DNA from: Gillisia lutea
GTDB taxonomy: Bacteria; Bacteroidota; Bacteroidia; Flavobacteriales; Flavobacteriaceae
Reading direction: 5' to 3'
Assembly: GCF_021568705.1 (NCBI RefSeq)
Contig: NZ_JAKGTH010000009.1
Span: 248,001-312,000, forward strand
Length of the DNA: 64,000 bases
The notes beneath the pieces were generated by a model that worked only from the letters and a program-made list of their open reading frames with translations, ran no database searches and was not told where the DNA came from. Position numbers and translations under genes: made by a program. Positions 26,853 to 34,943 of the stretch are shown piece by piece; positions within the stretch are counted from its first letter, which is position 1, and every line of letters begins with the position of its first letter.

Positions 26853-27865
26853 TGGGTATCTCTATATTGTATATAGGCAACCAAACTTCAACGTCTTTAA
26901 AAAATCCTACTACTCACGAAGCGCTTACTGAAGCTTTAGATTCGCAGGGATATAATCTTCGAACCGCATCTCATTTTCAAAATAAATTCTACAGGTTACT
27001 CCACATGATCTGGATGTTCTTTAGAAACCTAAGAAATTCTAACTACATTTTAATCGATTTTTATAGCACCCAGAATTTCTGGTATGCAGTAATTATTGGA
27101 TTTCTTTCTAAACTATTCTCGAAAAAGTATATTCTCATTTTGCATGGAGGGAATTTGAATCAACGATTTGTATCTACTCCACGAATCTCGAAATACCTCT
27201 TGTTAAATGCTTATCATGTGGTATCTCCTTCCGGATACTTGGCAAGTATTGTTGCTAAAATTGGCGTGCAGAGGGTTACTCATATTCCCAACCCTTTTAG
27301 CATAAAAGCATACCATTTTAAGAAACGATGTAATATTCAGCCAAAGATATTATGGGTTCGTGCTTTTCATAGCATTTATAATCCTCTTTTGGCAGTCAAA
27401 ACCTTAGAGCTTTTAAAAAGGGAATTTCCCAATGCTGAAATGTGCATGGTAGGCCCCGACAAGGATGGAAGTCTAAAGCTGTGCCGGGACTATGCTGACA
27501 ACTTAGGTTTATCGGTTAAGTTTATGGGAAAGTTGGAAAGAAAAGAGTGGCTACAATTATCTACTAGTTATGATGTTTTTATAAATACTACCAATATAGA
27601 TAATACCCCAATGAGTGTTATTGAAGGTATGGCACTAGGATTGCCTGTTGTTTCTACCAGGGTGGGAGGGATGCCTAGCCTTATAGAACATAAAAACACA
27701 GGTTTACTTGTTCCTTTTAATGACCCTGAGGCGATGTACTTAGCTTTAAAAAGTCTGTTAGAAAATGCGAGCTTGTCAGAAAGGTTATCTTCTGCTGGCC
27801 GAAAGAAAGTAGAATCTTTGGATTGGGACCTTATAAAACATAAATGGAGCAGTATTCTCATTTGA
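26852..27865 (+). CDS. Family 4 glycosyltransferase (tandem copy 2)
   Basis: A 337-residue GT4 enzyme whose ATG shares a base with the upstream TAA. It is the paralogue of the preceding gene, with SILYIGNQT, LILHGGNLNQRF, ILWVRAFHSIYNPLLAVKTL, MCMVGPDKDGSLKLCRDYA and INTTNIDNTPMSVIEGMALG. The equal length and shared block order support duplication and divergence. The two enzymes may add similar sugars in consecutive steps. It is followed 35 bases later by the initiating transferase gene. Confidence 0.89.
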   Translation: MGISILYIGNQTSTSLKNPTTHEALTEALDSQGYNLRTASHFQNKFYRLLHMIWMFFRNLRNSNYILIDFYSTQNFWYAVIIGFLSKLFSKKYILILHGGNLNQRFVSTPRISKYLLLNAYHVVSPSGYLASIVAKIGVQRVTHIPNPFSIKAYHFKKRCNIQPKILWVRAFHSIYNPLLAVKTLELLKREFPNAEMCMVGPDKDGSLKLCRDYADNLGLSVKFMGKLERKEWLQLSTSYDVFINTTNIDNTPMSVIEGMALGLPVVSTRVGGMPSLIEHKNTGLLVPFNDPEAMYLALKSLLENASLSERLSSAGRKKVESLDWDLIKHKWSSILI

Positions 27866-27900
27866 TTTTTTCTATATTTAAGCTATAAATTATTTTAAAA

Positions 27901-29298
27901 ATGTCCCCTAAGCCCCTAGTACATTTTGATATTTCTGAACGTAAAGTTTTACTGCGTTCTATGGACATATTTATTGTGCTATTTACCTTGAGTATAGTGG
28001 GGATAATCTTTCAATTCGATTATTTTCAGATTAATTCAAATAATTGGGTATGGACATTGGTATTGGTTGTTTATCTAAATGTTTTTGCCAGTATCTTCGA
28101 ATTATATGACCTGCAAAAAGCTGCTAATTTTGAAAAGGTGGTGCAAAATGTGATACTTACTGTGTCAGTAACTATTTTGTTCTTTATGTTAACGCCTTTC
28201 TATACGCCTAGTCTTCCTGAAAACCGATTGCAAATACTATTCTTTTTCCTCTCTATGATCGTAGCGCTTTTGGTGTGGCGATATGCTTATATCACCTTGA
28301 TCTCATCAGCTAGATTTTATAAAAAAGCACTACTTATTTGCGATGTAACCGAGTTAGATATCATGGTGAATGCTCTGCAACAAGCCGATCCCAACTACAC
28401 GGTGGTGGGATATATCAATACAGGTATTATTGAAGTCAATCCCGATGTGATAAGTATTCAGGAGTTTCAGCCTACAAATCTTACGGAAACCATAAAAGAG
28501 AAACATATCAATGAAATTGTAGTTGCTAGTTCAGCCACAAGAAACAACAAATCTGGAGAGTTGCTTTTGGCTCAGTTAAACGCATTGCTTATTGAAGGCT
28601 TTTCTATAAGGGATTATACCCAGGTTTATGAAGACATTACGCATAGGGTTCCAGTTCATCATAAGGATAAGGACTTCTATAAATTCTTTCTTTTTAGTAG
28701 AAGCAATCAGAATAAATTCTATCTTTTCTTCAATAGGGTCTTTGATATTTTTATGAGTATTCATGGATTGATAGTTTGTGCTTTCCTGATCCCTTTTATG
28801 TGGATTGGGAACCTCTTTTTCAATAGAGGTAAATTATTCTATATTCAGGAAAGGGTGGGTAGAAATGCTGAGGTTTTTACACTTTATAAGTTTAGGACCA
28901 TGGCCGCCAATGCTGAAAAAAATGGTCCACAATGGACGGTTCCAAATGACAGTAGGATAAAAGGATTTGGAAAATTCTTGAGAAGAACCCGTTTAGACGA
29001 ATTACCTCAGTTTTACAATATTCTAAAAGGAGATATGAGCATTATTGGCCCTAGGCCGGAACGTCCTGTATTTGTAAGGGAACTTTCAGAAATGATTCCT
29101 TTTTATAAAACTAGGCATATAGTAAAACCTGGTCTAACCGGCTGGGCTCAGGTGAAAGCTAATTATGGTGGCTCACACACTGCGAGTTTGGAAAAATTAC
29201 AATACGATCTGTATTACATAAAACATAGAGGCTTATTTTTAGATTTTAATATCCTTCTGAAAACTTTTAGTACTGTTTTATTCTTTCGAGGTCAATAA
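27901..29298 (+). CDS. Undecaprenyl-phosphate sugar phosphotransferase (polyprenyl glycosylphosphotransferase)
   Basis: A 465-residue WbaP/WcaJ-type enzyme that moves a sugar-1-phosphate onto undecaprenyl phosphate and so starts the lipid-linked glycan. Four N-terminal membrane spans (about 20-130) are followed by a nucleotide-binding-like middle region and a re-entrant hydrophobic segment near 285. The C-terminal bacterial sugar transferase domain has ERVGRNAEVFTLYKFRTM, RRTRLDELPQFYNILKGDMS, IGPRPERPVF and KPGLTGWAQV. It is the last gene of the operon and ends 6 bases from the convergent lnt gene. No hairpin terminator is visible between them. Confidence 0.93.
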   Translation: MSPKPLVHFDISERKVLLRSMDIFIVLFTLSIVGIIFQFDYFQINSNNWVWTLVLVVYLNVFASIFELYDLQKAANFEKVVQNVILTVSVTILFFMLTPFYTPSLPENRLQILFFFLSMIVALLVWRYAYITLISSARFYKKALLICDVTELDIMVNALQQADPNYTVVGYINTGIIEVNPDVISIQEFQPTNLTETIKEKHINEIVVASSATRNNKSGELLLAQLNALLIEGFSIRDYTQVYEDITHRVPVHHKDKDFYKFFLFSRSNQNKFYLFFNRVFDIFMSIHGLIVCAFLIPFMWIGNLFFNRGKLFYIQERVGRNAEVFTLYKFRTMAANAEKNGPQWTVPNDSRIKGFGKFLRRTRLDELPQFYNILKGDMSIIGPRPERPVFVRELSEMIPFYKTRHIVKPGLTGWAQVKANYGGSHTASLEKLQYDLYYIKHRGLFLDFNILLKTFSTVLFFRGQ

Positions 29299-29304
29299 AA
29301 AACA

Positions 29305-30903
29305 TCACATTCTATTACGCTTATATTTTATAATGGCAAAAAGAAAGATGAAAAGAGCTAAAAATTGTGCAATACGGGCTAGATAATCGCCATGTTTCAC
29401 GTAAAAGGTCTGTGTAGAATTAAGACTTACCGCGTGTTTAATACTTCCCAATTCAGTATAACCTAAACTTTTTATAATATCACCTTTCTCATTAATAAAA
29501 GCAGAAACCCCTGTATTTGCGCTCCTCACTATAGATCTTCGGGTTTCAATAGCTCTCAATTTGGCGTAACTTAAATGCTGTTTATGACCTTGAGTATGAT
29601 CCCACCATGCGTCGTTAGTAATAATGCTAAGTAAATTGGCTCCATTCTTCACATAACCTGTAACATATTCCCCATATACAGATTCGTAACAGATTATAGG
29701 CGCGGTGCTGTAACCATTATTCAGTTTAAAAACACCTCTATCCTCCTGGGTTGTTTTCATGGCCACTGTTCCTCCAAGATCAATCATAACATCTCCTAGA
29801 AGTGGTTTTAAAAAGCTTTGGTACGGAAAGTTTTCAACTCCCACAACTAGTTTCGATTTGTGATAGAGTTGTGGTGCTTTTTCGTTATTAATTAAAAAAG
29901 CCGAATTATAATCATTAAACCAGTCGTTAGGCCCGATATAATTACTCTGCCCACTTACCTTGGTGCTGTCATGAAATCTTTCATAAAAGGAAATACCACT
30001 AAGGAAATTAAGCTGAGGAGAGGTGCGTATTAATTGCCTGGAGAAATATGCCGCTTCCGAATGATCGAATCTGGATAAAACAGTTCCGTCTGCAAAAACC
30101 GTCTCCGGTGCTACTAATAGTTGTGTATTGGGAGTGACCTTTTCGGCACTTAACTGTAGTAATAATTCCCCAATTCTGGTGTCGTTAGTATTGTACTTTT
30201 CGGTGTAAGGGTCTATGTTTGGCTGAAGAATAACCGCCTCAAACTTCTCGTCGCTTTCTTTATAGGTGTTAAAAATTAAATAAGAGATAGCAATTGGCAC
30301 TACTATTAATAGACCCGTCTTTAAAAACATTCTATATAAAATGTTCTTTTCTTTATGCTGAACATATAAAAGAACTGCTTTAAAAACCGAAATATTAACC
30401 ATCCATATCCATAATGTTCCTCCAAAGGTTCCTGTGTATTCGTACCACTGTACCCAGCGATGGTATGTGGCAAAACCATTTCCTAAATTTAGCCAGGGCC
30501 ATGAAAATTCCCAGCTAAGATGTAGCTTTTCAAAGACCATCCATATACATATTAAAAAGACAGAAGCGGCTTTAAAATCGGTTCTTTTGGCTACTATATG
30601 ATATAGTAAAAATACCAAGGCCATGAGTAGGGAATTCACTAAGATTGCGAAAGCCGCGCCAAATGGGGTAGAGAAGTATAGCCAGTAGGTGGTAATTACA
30701 TTCCAGATTATAAAACTTAAATAGGAGTAACCTAAAATTTTGGTTTTAATAAATCTTTCTTTTGAGGTCCTTAATTTGAATTCCAAATAGAGAAGAGGAA
30801 CAAACCCGAAAAATAATAATAGGGGAAAGCCGTAAGTGGGCCAGGCAAATGCAAGAATAATTCCGCTTAGTAAGGCGTAAAATAAGTTCTTCATAGATTT
30901 CAA
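29305..30903 (-). CDS. lnt: Apolipoprotein N-acyltransferase
   Basis: A 532-residue inner-membrane enzyme that N-acylates the lipid-modified cysteine of lipoproteins. About six N-terminal spans (first ~200 residues) precede a nitrilase-like periplasmic domain. The three catalytic positions can be seen: Glu in LLVAPETVFADG, Lys in YHKSKLVVGVENFPYQ and Cys in APIICYESVYG. WWDHTQGHKQHL is also typical. A final membrane span closes the protein. It is divergent from pssA (168 bp between starts) and convergent with the glycan operon. Confidence 0.95.
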   Translation of the reverse strand: MKSMKNLFYALLSGIILAFAWPTYGFPLLLFFGFVPLLYLEFKLRTSKERFIKTKILGYSYLSFIIWNVITTYWLYFSTPFGAAFAILVNSLLMALVFLLYHIVAKRTDFKAASVFLICIWMVFEKLHLSWEFSWPWLNLGNGFATYHRWVQWYEYTGTFGGTLWIWMVNISVFKAVLLYVQHKEKNILYRMFLKTGLLIVVPIAISYLIFNTYKESDEKFEAVILQPNIDPYTEKYNTNDTRIGELLLQLSAEKVTPNTQLLVAPETVFADGTVLSRFDHSEAAYFSRQLIRTSPQLNFLSGISFYERFHDSTKVSGQSNYIGPNDWFNDYNSAFLINNEKAPQLYHKSKLVVGVENFPYQSFLKPLLGDVMIDLGGTVAMKTTQEDRGVFKLNNGYSTAPIICYESVYGEYVTGYVKNGANLLSIITNDAWWDHTQGHKQHLSYAKLRAIETRRSIVRSANTGVSAFINEKGDIIKSLGYTELGSIKHAVSLNSTQTFYVKHGDYLARIAQFLALFIFLFAIIKYKRNRM

Positions 30904-30992
30904 TTCTTTTCAAAAATAATAAAACAGAATTCGATAGGGTGGCAATTAATAGGAAATCTTATAATGAATATGAAACCACAACTTTTAAAATA

Positions 30993-31032
30993 TTGAACGA
31001 AAAATTGCTTATTTTGGTAAGCTTTTGTTCAA
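30993..31032. repeat. Nested inverted repeat upstream of pssA
   Basis: The arms TTGAAC (30993-30998) and GTTCAA (31027-31032) enclose a second dyad, GCTTA (31007-31011) and TAAGC (31018-31022). The element ends about 40 bases before the pssA ATG, within the lnt-pssA divergent spacer. It could be an operator or a leader hairpin; chance in AT-rich DNA is not excluded. Confidence 0.35.
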
Positions 31033-31071
31033 CTCTCATTTACTTTATTAATTTTACCGAAAATACTTTAT

Positions 31072-31836
31072 ATGCAAGTTAAAAAGCACATTCCTAACTT
31101 TATTACTCTATTAAATCTTCTATGCGGCAGTATTGCCGCTATATTCGCAGTACAGGGCAACCTTATAATGGCGGCCTTATTTGTAGGTTTAGGGATCTTC
31201 TTCGATTTTTTTGATGGACTTGCAGCCCGGGCTTTAAATGTGAAAAGTGAAGTTGGATTGCAGCTTGACTCCTTGGCAGATATGATTACCAGTGGATTAG
31301 TTCCGGGAATTGTAATGTTTCAATTGCTAAGAAAAGCCTTGCCAGGTGAAACTATAATTTCGAGTGGGGAATGGGAGATATCCCAATCTTCTTCGTGGTG
31401 GGAATGGAATTTTCCACTATTAGCATTGGTTGGGTTATTTATTGCCGCCGCTTCGGGATATAGGTTAGCTAAATTTAATGTAGACGATAGACAAACAGAT
31501 TCTTTTATAGGCTTGCCTACCCCTGCAAATGCGCTCTTAATTTTAAGTTTGCCTTTAATTTTGGTATTCCAACCTCACCCAGTGGCTGTAAATTTGATCT
31601 TAAATGAATGGTTTTTAATAGGATTGACAATTATAAGCTGTTTTATGCTTAATGCGGAAATTCCTCTTTTCGCGCTTAAATTTTCGAACTGGTCGTTTAA
31701 CAATAACAAACTGCGTTATCTTTTTCTTGCTTATTGTTTAGTATTAATAGTAATTTTTCAGTTTATAGCTATTCCTATAATTATTGTGAGTTATGTTCTT
31801 CTATCGCTAATTTTTAGACAGAAGCCTACTTATTAA
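31072..31836 (+). CDS. pssA: CDP-diacylglycerol-serine O-phosphatidyltransferase
   Basis: A 254-residue integral membrane protein that makes phosphatidylserine, the precursor of phosphatidylethanolamine. The CDP-alcohol phosphatidyltransferase signature is intact: DGLAAR, then GLQLD and SLAD, giving DG-x2-AR-x8-G-x3-D-x3-D near residues 50-72. The N terminus KKHIPNFITLLNLLCGSIAA is characteristic of the family. About seven hydrophobic spans are predicted. It is a single-gene unit on the + strand, closed by a strong hairpin at 31852-31888 shared with lptB. Confidence 0.95.
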   Translation: MQVKKHIPNFITLLNLLCGSIAAIFAVQGNLIMAALFVGLGIFFDFFDGLAARALNVKSEVGLQLDSLADMITSGLVPGIVMFQLLRKALPGETIISSGEWEISQSSSWWEWNFPLLALVGLFIAAASGYRLAKFNVDDRQTDSFIGLPTPANALLILSLPLILVFQPHPVAVNLILNEWFLIGLTIISCFMLNAEIPLFALKFSNWSFNNNKLRYLFLAYCLVLIVIFQFIAIPIIIVSYVLLSLIFRQKPTY

Positions 31837-31851
31837 AATATTCTTTAATGT

Positions 31852-31888
31852 AAAATGCCCGCTCGTAATTAATACAGGCGGGCATTTT
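31852..31888. terminator. Bidirectional terminator between pssA and lptB
   Basis: The perfect stem AAAATGCCCGC (31852-31862) / GCGGGCATTTT (31878-31888) has a 15-base loop, with a T run on the + strand and an A run on the other side. It lies between two convergent genes. Confidence 0.85.
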
Positions 31889-31909
31889 TGATTTTTATAA
31901 GTATCGCTT

Positions 31910-32650
31910 TTAATCGAAGATCTTTTTCTTTCGAAGTTCAAAGTTCTGACCGAGATAGACTTTCCTTACCATTTCATCTTCCGCAAGCTCTTCAGGCACA
32001 CCATGCTTTAATATACTTCCTTCAAACATTAAATAAGTTCTATCGGTAATAGCTAAAGTTTCCTGAACGTTATGGTCGGTAATCAATATTCCAATATTCT
32101 TGTTTTTAAGCTGCGCTACAATACGTTGAATATCTTCTACCGCCACGGGATCTACTCCTGCAAAAGGCTCGTCTAATAATATAAAATTTGGGTCGGTAGC
32201 CAAAGCTCGGGCAATTTCAGTTCTTCGGCGTTCTCCACCACTAAGAAGATCTCCTCTGCTTTTTCTTATATGCCCTAATCCAAATTCTTCAATTAACGAC
32301 TCCATTTTATCATGACGTTCTTTTTTGGAAAGCTTAGTAAGCTCTAGAACACTCATGATATTATCTTCAATACTCATTTTTCTGAAAACAGAAGCTTCCT
32401 GTGCCAAATAGCCAATACCATGCTGGGCACGTTTATACATTGGAAATTTAGTGATCTCCTGATTGTCTAGATAAATATTACCGCCATTAGGTTTTATTAA
32501 TCCCACAATCATATAGAAAGAGGTCGTTTTTCCTGCGCCATTAGGTCCAAGAAGTCCAACGATCTCTCCCTGATTCACTTCTACAGAAATCCCTTTTACA
32601 ACCTTTCGGCCTTTGTAAGATTTTATTAAGTTATCGGCAATTAATTTCAT
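31910..32650 (-). CDS. lptB: Lipopolysaccharide export ABC transporter ATP-binding protein
   Basis: A 246-residue ABC ATPase that powers extraction of LPS from the inner membrane with LptFG. Walker A is [14 protein letters not shown] (about residues 34-47), the signature [15 protein letters not shown], Walker [14 protein letters not shown], and the H-loop [17 protein letters not shown] and the FAGVDP pattern are typical of LptB rather than of other small ABC ATPases. It follows the CMD-like gene by 69 bases on the same strand and is closed by the shared terminator. Confidence 0.95.
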   Translation of the reverse strand: MKLIADNLIKSYKGRKVVKGISVEVNQGEIVGLLGPNGAGKTTSFYMIVGLIKPNGGNIYLDNQEITKFPMYKRAQHGIGYLAQEASVFRKMSIEDNIMSVLELTKLSKKERHDKMESLIEEFGLGHIRKSRGDLLSGGERRRTEIARALATDPNFILLDEPFAGVDPVAVEDIQRIVAQLKNKNIGILITDHNVQETLAITDRTYLMFEGSILKHGVPEELAEDEMVRKVYLGQNFELRKKKIFD

Positions 32651-32719
32651 GAAAATATTTGAATCTCAAAGATAAGCTTTTTATCAAAACGCATTTATTG
32701 CGTACTATTGTTGATATAA

Positions 32720-33067
32720 TTATTCTGCAGTCTCTAAAGCATCCCAGTATTCGTATGCTCTTCGTAAATGAGGTATTACAATAGTTCCTCCAACTAGAGT
32801 TGCAATACCTAGAGCTTCTACCACTTCTTCTTTTGAAAGACCTATTTTGTGAGAGGTCTCTAAATGATACTTTACGCAATCATCACACCTTAAAACAGTA
32901 GATGCAACCAGGCCTAATAATTCTTTTGTCTTTACATCCAAAGCTCCCGGTGCAAAAGCATTGGTATCTAGATTAAAAATGCGTTTTATAATTTTATTGT
33001 TATCCTTTAGGATAACATCATTCATGCGAGCACGATATTCGTTAAACTCTTCTACTTGATTTGACAT
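32720..33067 (-). CDS. Carboxymuconolactone decarboxylase-like (AhpD-like) protein
   Basis: A 115-residue all-alpha protein with the AhpD-type motif RCDDCVKYHLETSHKIG (about residues 59-75), that is CxxC followed by a histidine. GLSKEEVVEALGIATLVGG is the conserved helix after it. Small CMD proteins with CxxC often act as thiol-based alkylperoxidases or reductases rather than as decarboxylases. It lies 4 bases downstream of tatC and before lptB on the same strand, so these genes probably form one transcript. Its physiological substrate is unknown. Confidence 0.88.
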   Translation of the reverse strand: MSNQVEEFNEYRARMNDVILKDNNKIIKRIFNLDTNAFAPGALDVKTKELLGLVASTVLRCDDCVKYHLETSHKIGLSKEEVVEALGIATLVGGTIVIPHLRRAYEYWDALETAE

Positions 33068-33071
33068 AGCT

Positions 33072-33896
33072 TTATACGCTTAAATTTTTCTCTTCTTTTT
33101 TGTAAATAATACTTGAAATAATTATACTCACTTCATATAGAATAAGAACAGGTATGGCTACTATAATCTGACTTACAATATCTGGTGGAGTAATAATTGC
33201 CGATAGAATTAGCACCCCGATCAGGGCGAATTTTCTGTAGGTTCTTAATATTGTTGGGGTTAGCACTCCTACTTTGGTTAAGAAAAATATGATGATAGGC
33301 AGCTCAAAAATAATTCCGCAGGCAAGAACCGAGGCTCGCACCAAACTTATGTAACTGCTTAGATCGAAGTCGTTAAAAACCTCCTTACTAACCTGGTACT
33401 TACCTAGAAAGTTAATAGATAGAGGGGTAATTACATAATATCCAAAAAGAACTCCTAAAAAGAATAAGAAAGAGGAAATAAAGATAAATCCTTTGGCATT
33501 TCTTTTTTCTTTCTCTTGCATGGCGGGAGCTACAAATTTCCAAAATTCATAAATAACATAAGGGAAAGCAATTACAAAACCGGCTGTTAATGCCACCCAA
33601 ATGTGAGCTGAAAACTGACCACCCATGGTTCTACTCTGAATTCTGAATGGCATTTCATTATTACAAAAACCACCATCTACACCTACCCAATTAGTAATGC
33701 GGCAAAGTATATCATATGTCCAAAAATCAGAATGGCTGGGCCCGAAGAGCAATACATCAAATATAAATCCTTTTGCTAAAAAAGCGATCGATGCAGCAAT
33801 AACCACAGCAAGTGTGGCTCTTATTAAATGCCATCTTAAATCTTCTAAGTGATCTAAAAACGACATTTCATCGTTTGGTGATTTTAATTTACCCAT
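33072..33896 (-). CDS. tatC: Sec-independent protein translocase subunit TatC
   Basis: A 274-residue membrane protein with six predicted spans, the receptor for twin-arginine signal peptides. The N-terminal cytoplasmic segment MSFLDHLEDLRWHLIRA (residues 11-27) contains the conserved LDHLEELR-like motif. FVIAFPYVIYEFWKFVAPAM is the conserved FP...W..P region. A periplasmic insertion with two cysteines (DILCRI and GGFCNN, about 63-80) follows the first span and is a feature of this protein. It abuts the kdsD gene (one-base overlap) and is followed by the CMD-like gene. Confidence 0.95.
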   Translation of the reverse strand: MGKLKSPNDEMSFLDHLEDLRWHLIRATLAVVIAASIAFLAKGFIFDVLLFGPSHSDFWTYDILCRITNWVGVDGGFCNNEMPFRIQSRTMGGQFSAHIWVALTAGFVIAFPYVIYEFWKFVAPAMQEKEKRNAKGFIFISSFLFFLGVLFGYYVITPLSINFLGKYQVSKEVFNDFDLSSYISLVRASVLACGIIFELPIIIFFLTKVGVLTPTILRTYRKFALIGVLILSAIITPPDIVSQIIVAIPVLILYEVSIIISSIIYKKEEKNLSV

Positions 33897-34861
33897 TATA
33901 AGATACCTTCTCTAATTAAATTATGTATATGTACCACTCCGGCATAATGGCCATTTTCCTCAGCAATAAGCTGTGAGATCTTATGTTTCTCTAATAAATC
34001 CAACGCATCAACAGCCATAGCGTTTTGAGCGATCGTTTTCGGCTTACTGCTCATAATATCTGCGGCAGTAAGGTCTAAAAACGCATCGTTATTACGTAAC
34101 ATTCGTCTAATATCTCCATCTGTAATTATGCCTACAACCTTTTCATTGTCTATAACAGCCGTAATTCCAAGCATTTTTTCAGAAATCTCTACAATTACAT
34201 CTTTTACATTTGTAGAAAGTGAGACTTGAGGTTTAGAATTTTGAGCCGTAATATCACTAACTCTTAAATATAATTTTTTTCCTAAAGCACCACCCGGATG
34301 ATATTTCGCAAAATCTTTACTTGAAAAACCATGTAGGTCGAGTAAACATACCGCTAATGCATCTCCTATTACCAGTTGAGCCGTGGTGCTTGTGGTAGGA
34401 GCCAGGTTATTAGGGCAAGCTTCTTTCTCTATATACGTGTTTAATACAAAATCGGATTGCTGCCCCAAGAAAGAATCTATATTTCCTGTAATGGCGATAA
34501 TTTTATTCTTAAAATTCTTAATAAGAGGAATAAGCACTTTTATCTCTGGCGTATTTCCACTTTTAGAAATGCAAATAACTACGTCATTTTCCTGAATTGT
34601 ACCAAGATCTCCGTGTATGGCATCAGCGGCATGCATAAAAATAGCAGGAGTTCCAGTAGAATTAAAAGTTGCGACTATTTTATTGGCAATAATGGCACTT
34701 TTACCAATTCCTGTAATAATTACCCTTCCTTTTGAGTTATATATACATTGAACAGCATCAGACAGATCTTTATTAACTAATTTAACAAGATTTGAAATGG
34801 CGTTTGCTTCAATGGATATGGTTTCTTTTGCTACGGAAAGGATTTTTTCTTCTAGGTTCAA
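33896..34861 (-). CDS. kdsD: D-arabinose 5-phosphate isomerase (KpsF/GutQ family)
   Basis: A 321-residue protein if started at the TTG at 34861 (MNLEEKILSVAKETI). A longer reading from 34939 would leave only 4 bases to the divergent recQ start and no promoter, so the shorter form is preferred. The SIS domain has GIGKSAIIANKIVATFNSTG, AIHGDLGTI and ISKSGNTPEIKVLIP (about residues 50-125). Two CBS domains follow (about 200-321). It converts ribulose 5-phosphate to arabinose 5-phosphate for Kdo in LPS. It overlaps tatC by one base. Confidence 0.92.
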   Translation of the reverse strand: MNLEEKILSVAKETISIEANAISNLVKLVNKDLSDAVQCIYNSKGRVIITGIGKSAIIANKIVATFNSTGTPAIFMHAADAIHGDLGTIQENDVVICISKSGNTPEIKVLIPLIKNFKNKIIAITGNIDSFLGQQSDFVLNTYIEKEACPNNLAPTTSTTAQLVIGDALAVCLLDLHGFSSKDFAKYHPGGALGKKLYLRVSDITAQNSKPQVSLSTNVKDVIVEISEKMLGITAVIDNEKVVGIITDGDIRRMLRNNDAFLDLTAADIMSSKPKTIAQNAMAVDALDLLEKHKISQLIAEENGHYAGVVHIHNLIREGIL

Positions 34862-34877
34862 ATTAGTAGAATTATGA

Positions 34878-34907
34878 TTGCGAATACTAAAGAAATATGT
34901 ATCTTTA
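34878..34907 (+). promoter_or_regulatory. Candidate recQ promoter
   Basis: TTG at 34878-34880 and TATCTTTA at 34900-34907 are separated by 19 bases. This matches the Bacteroidetes -33 TTG and -7 TAnnTTTG arrangement with one mismatch in the last base. The recQ ATG is 37 bases downstream. Confidence 0.5.
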
Positions 34908-34943
34908 TTAATGCAAATGTATGTAAAATTGTAACACAATTGA

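Noticed and set aside
29299-29304. Terminator between the initiating transferase gene and lnt
   Set aside because: The convergent gap is only 6 bases and no stem with a T run was found in or near it.
34862-34939. Longer N terminus for the kdsD product
   Set aside because: The extra 26 residues are not like the family, and the start would leave 4 bases before the divergent recQ start, with no room for a promoter.
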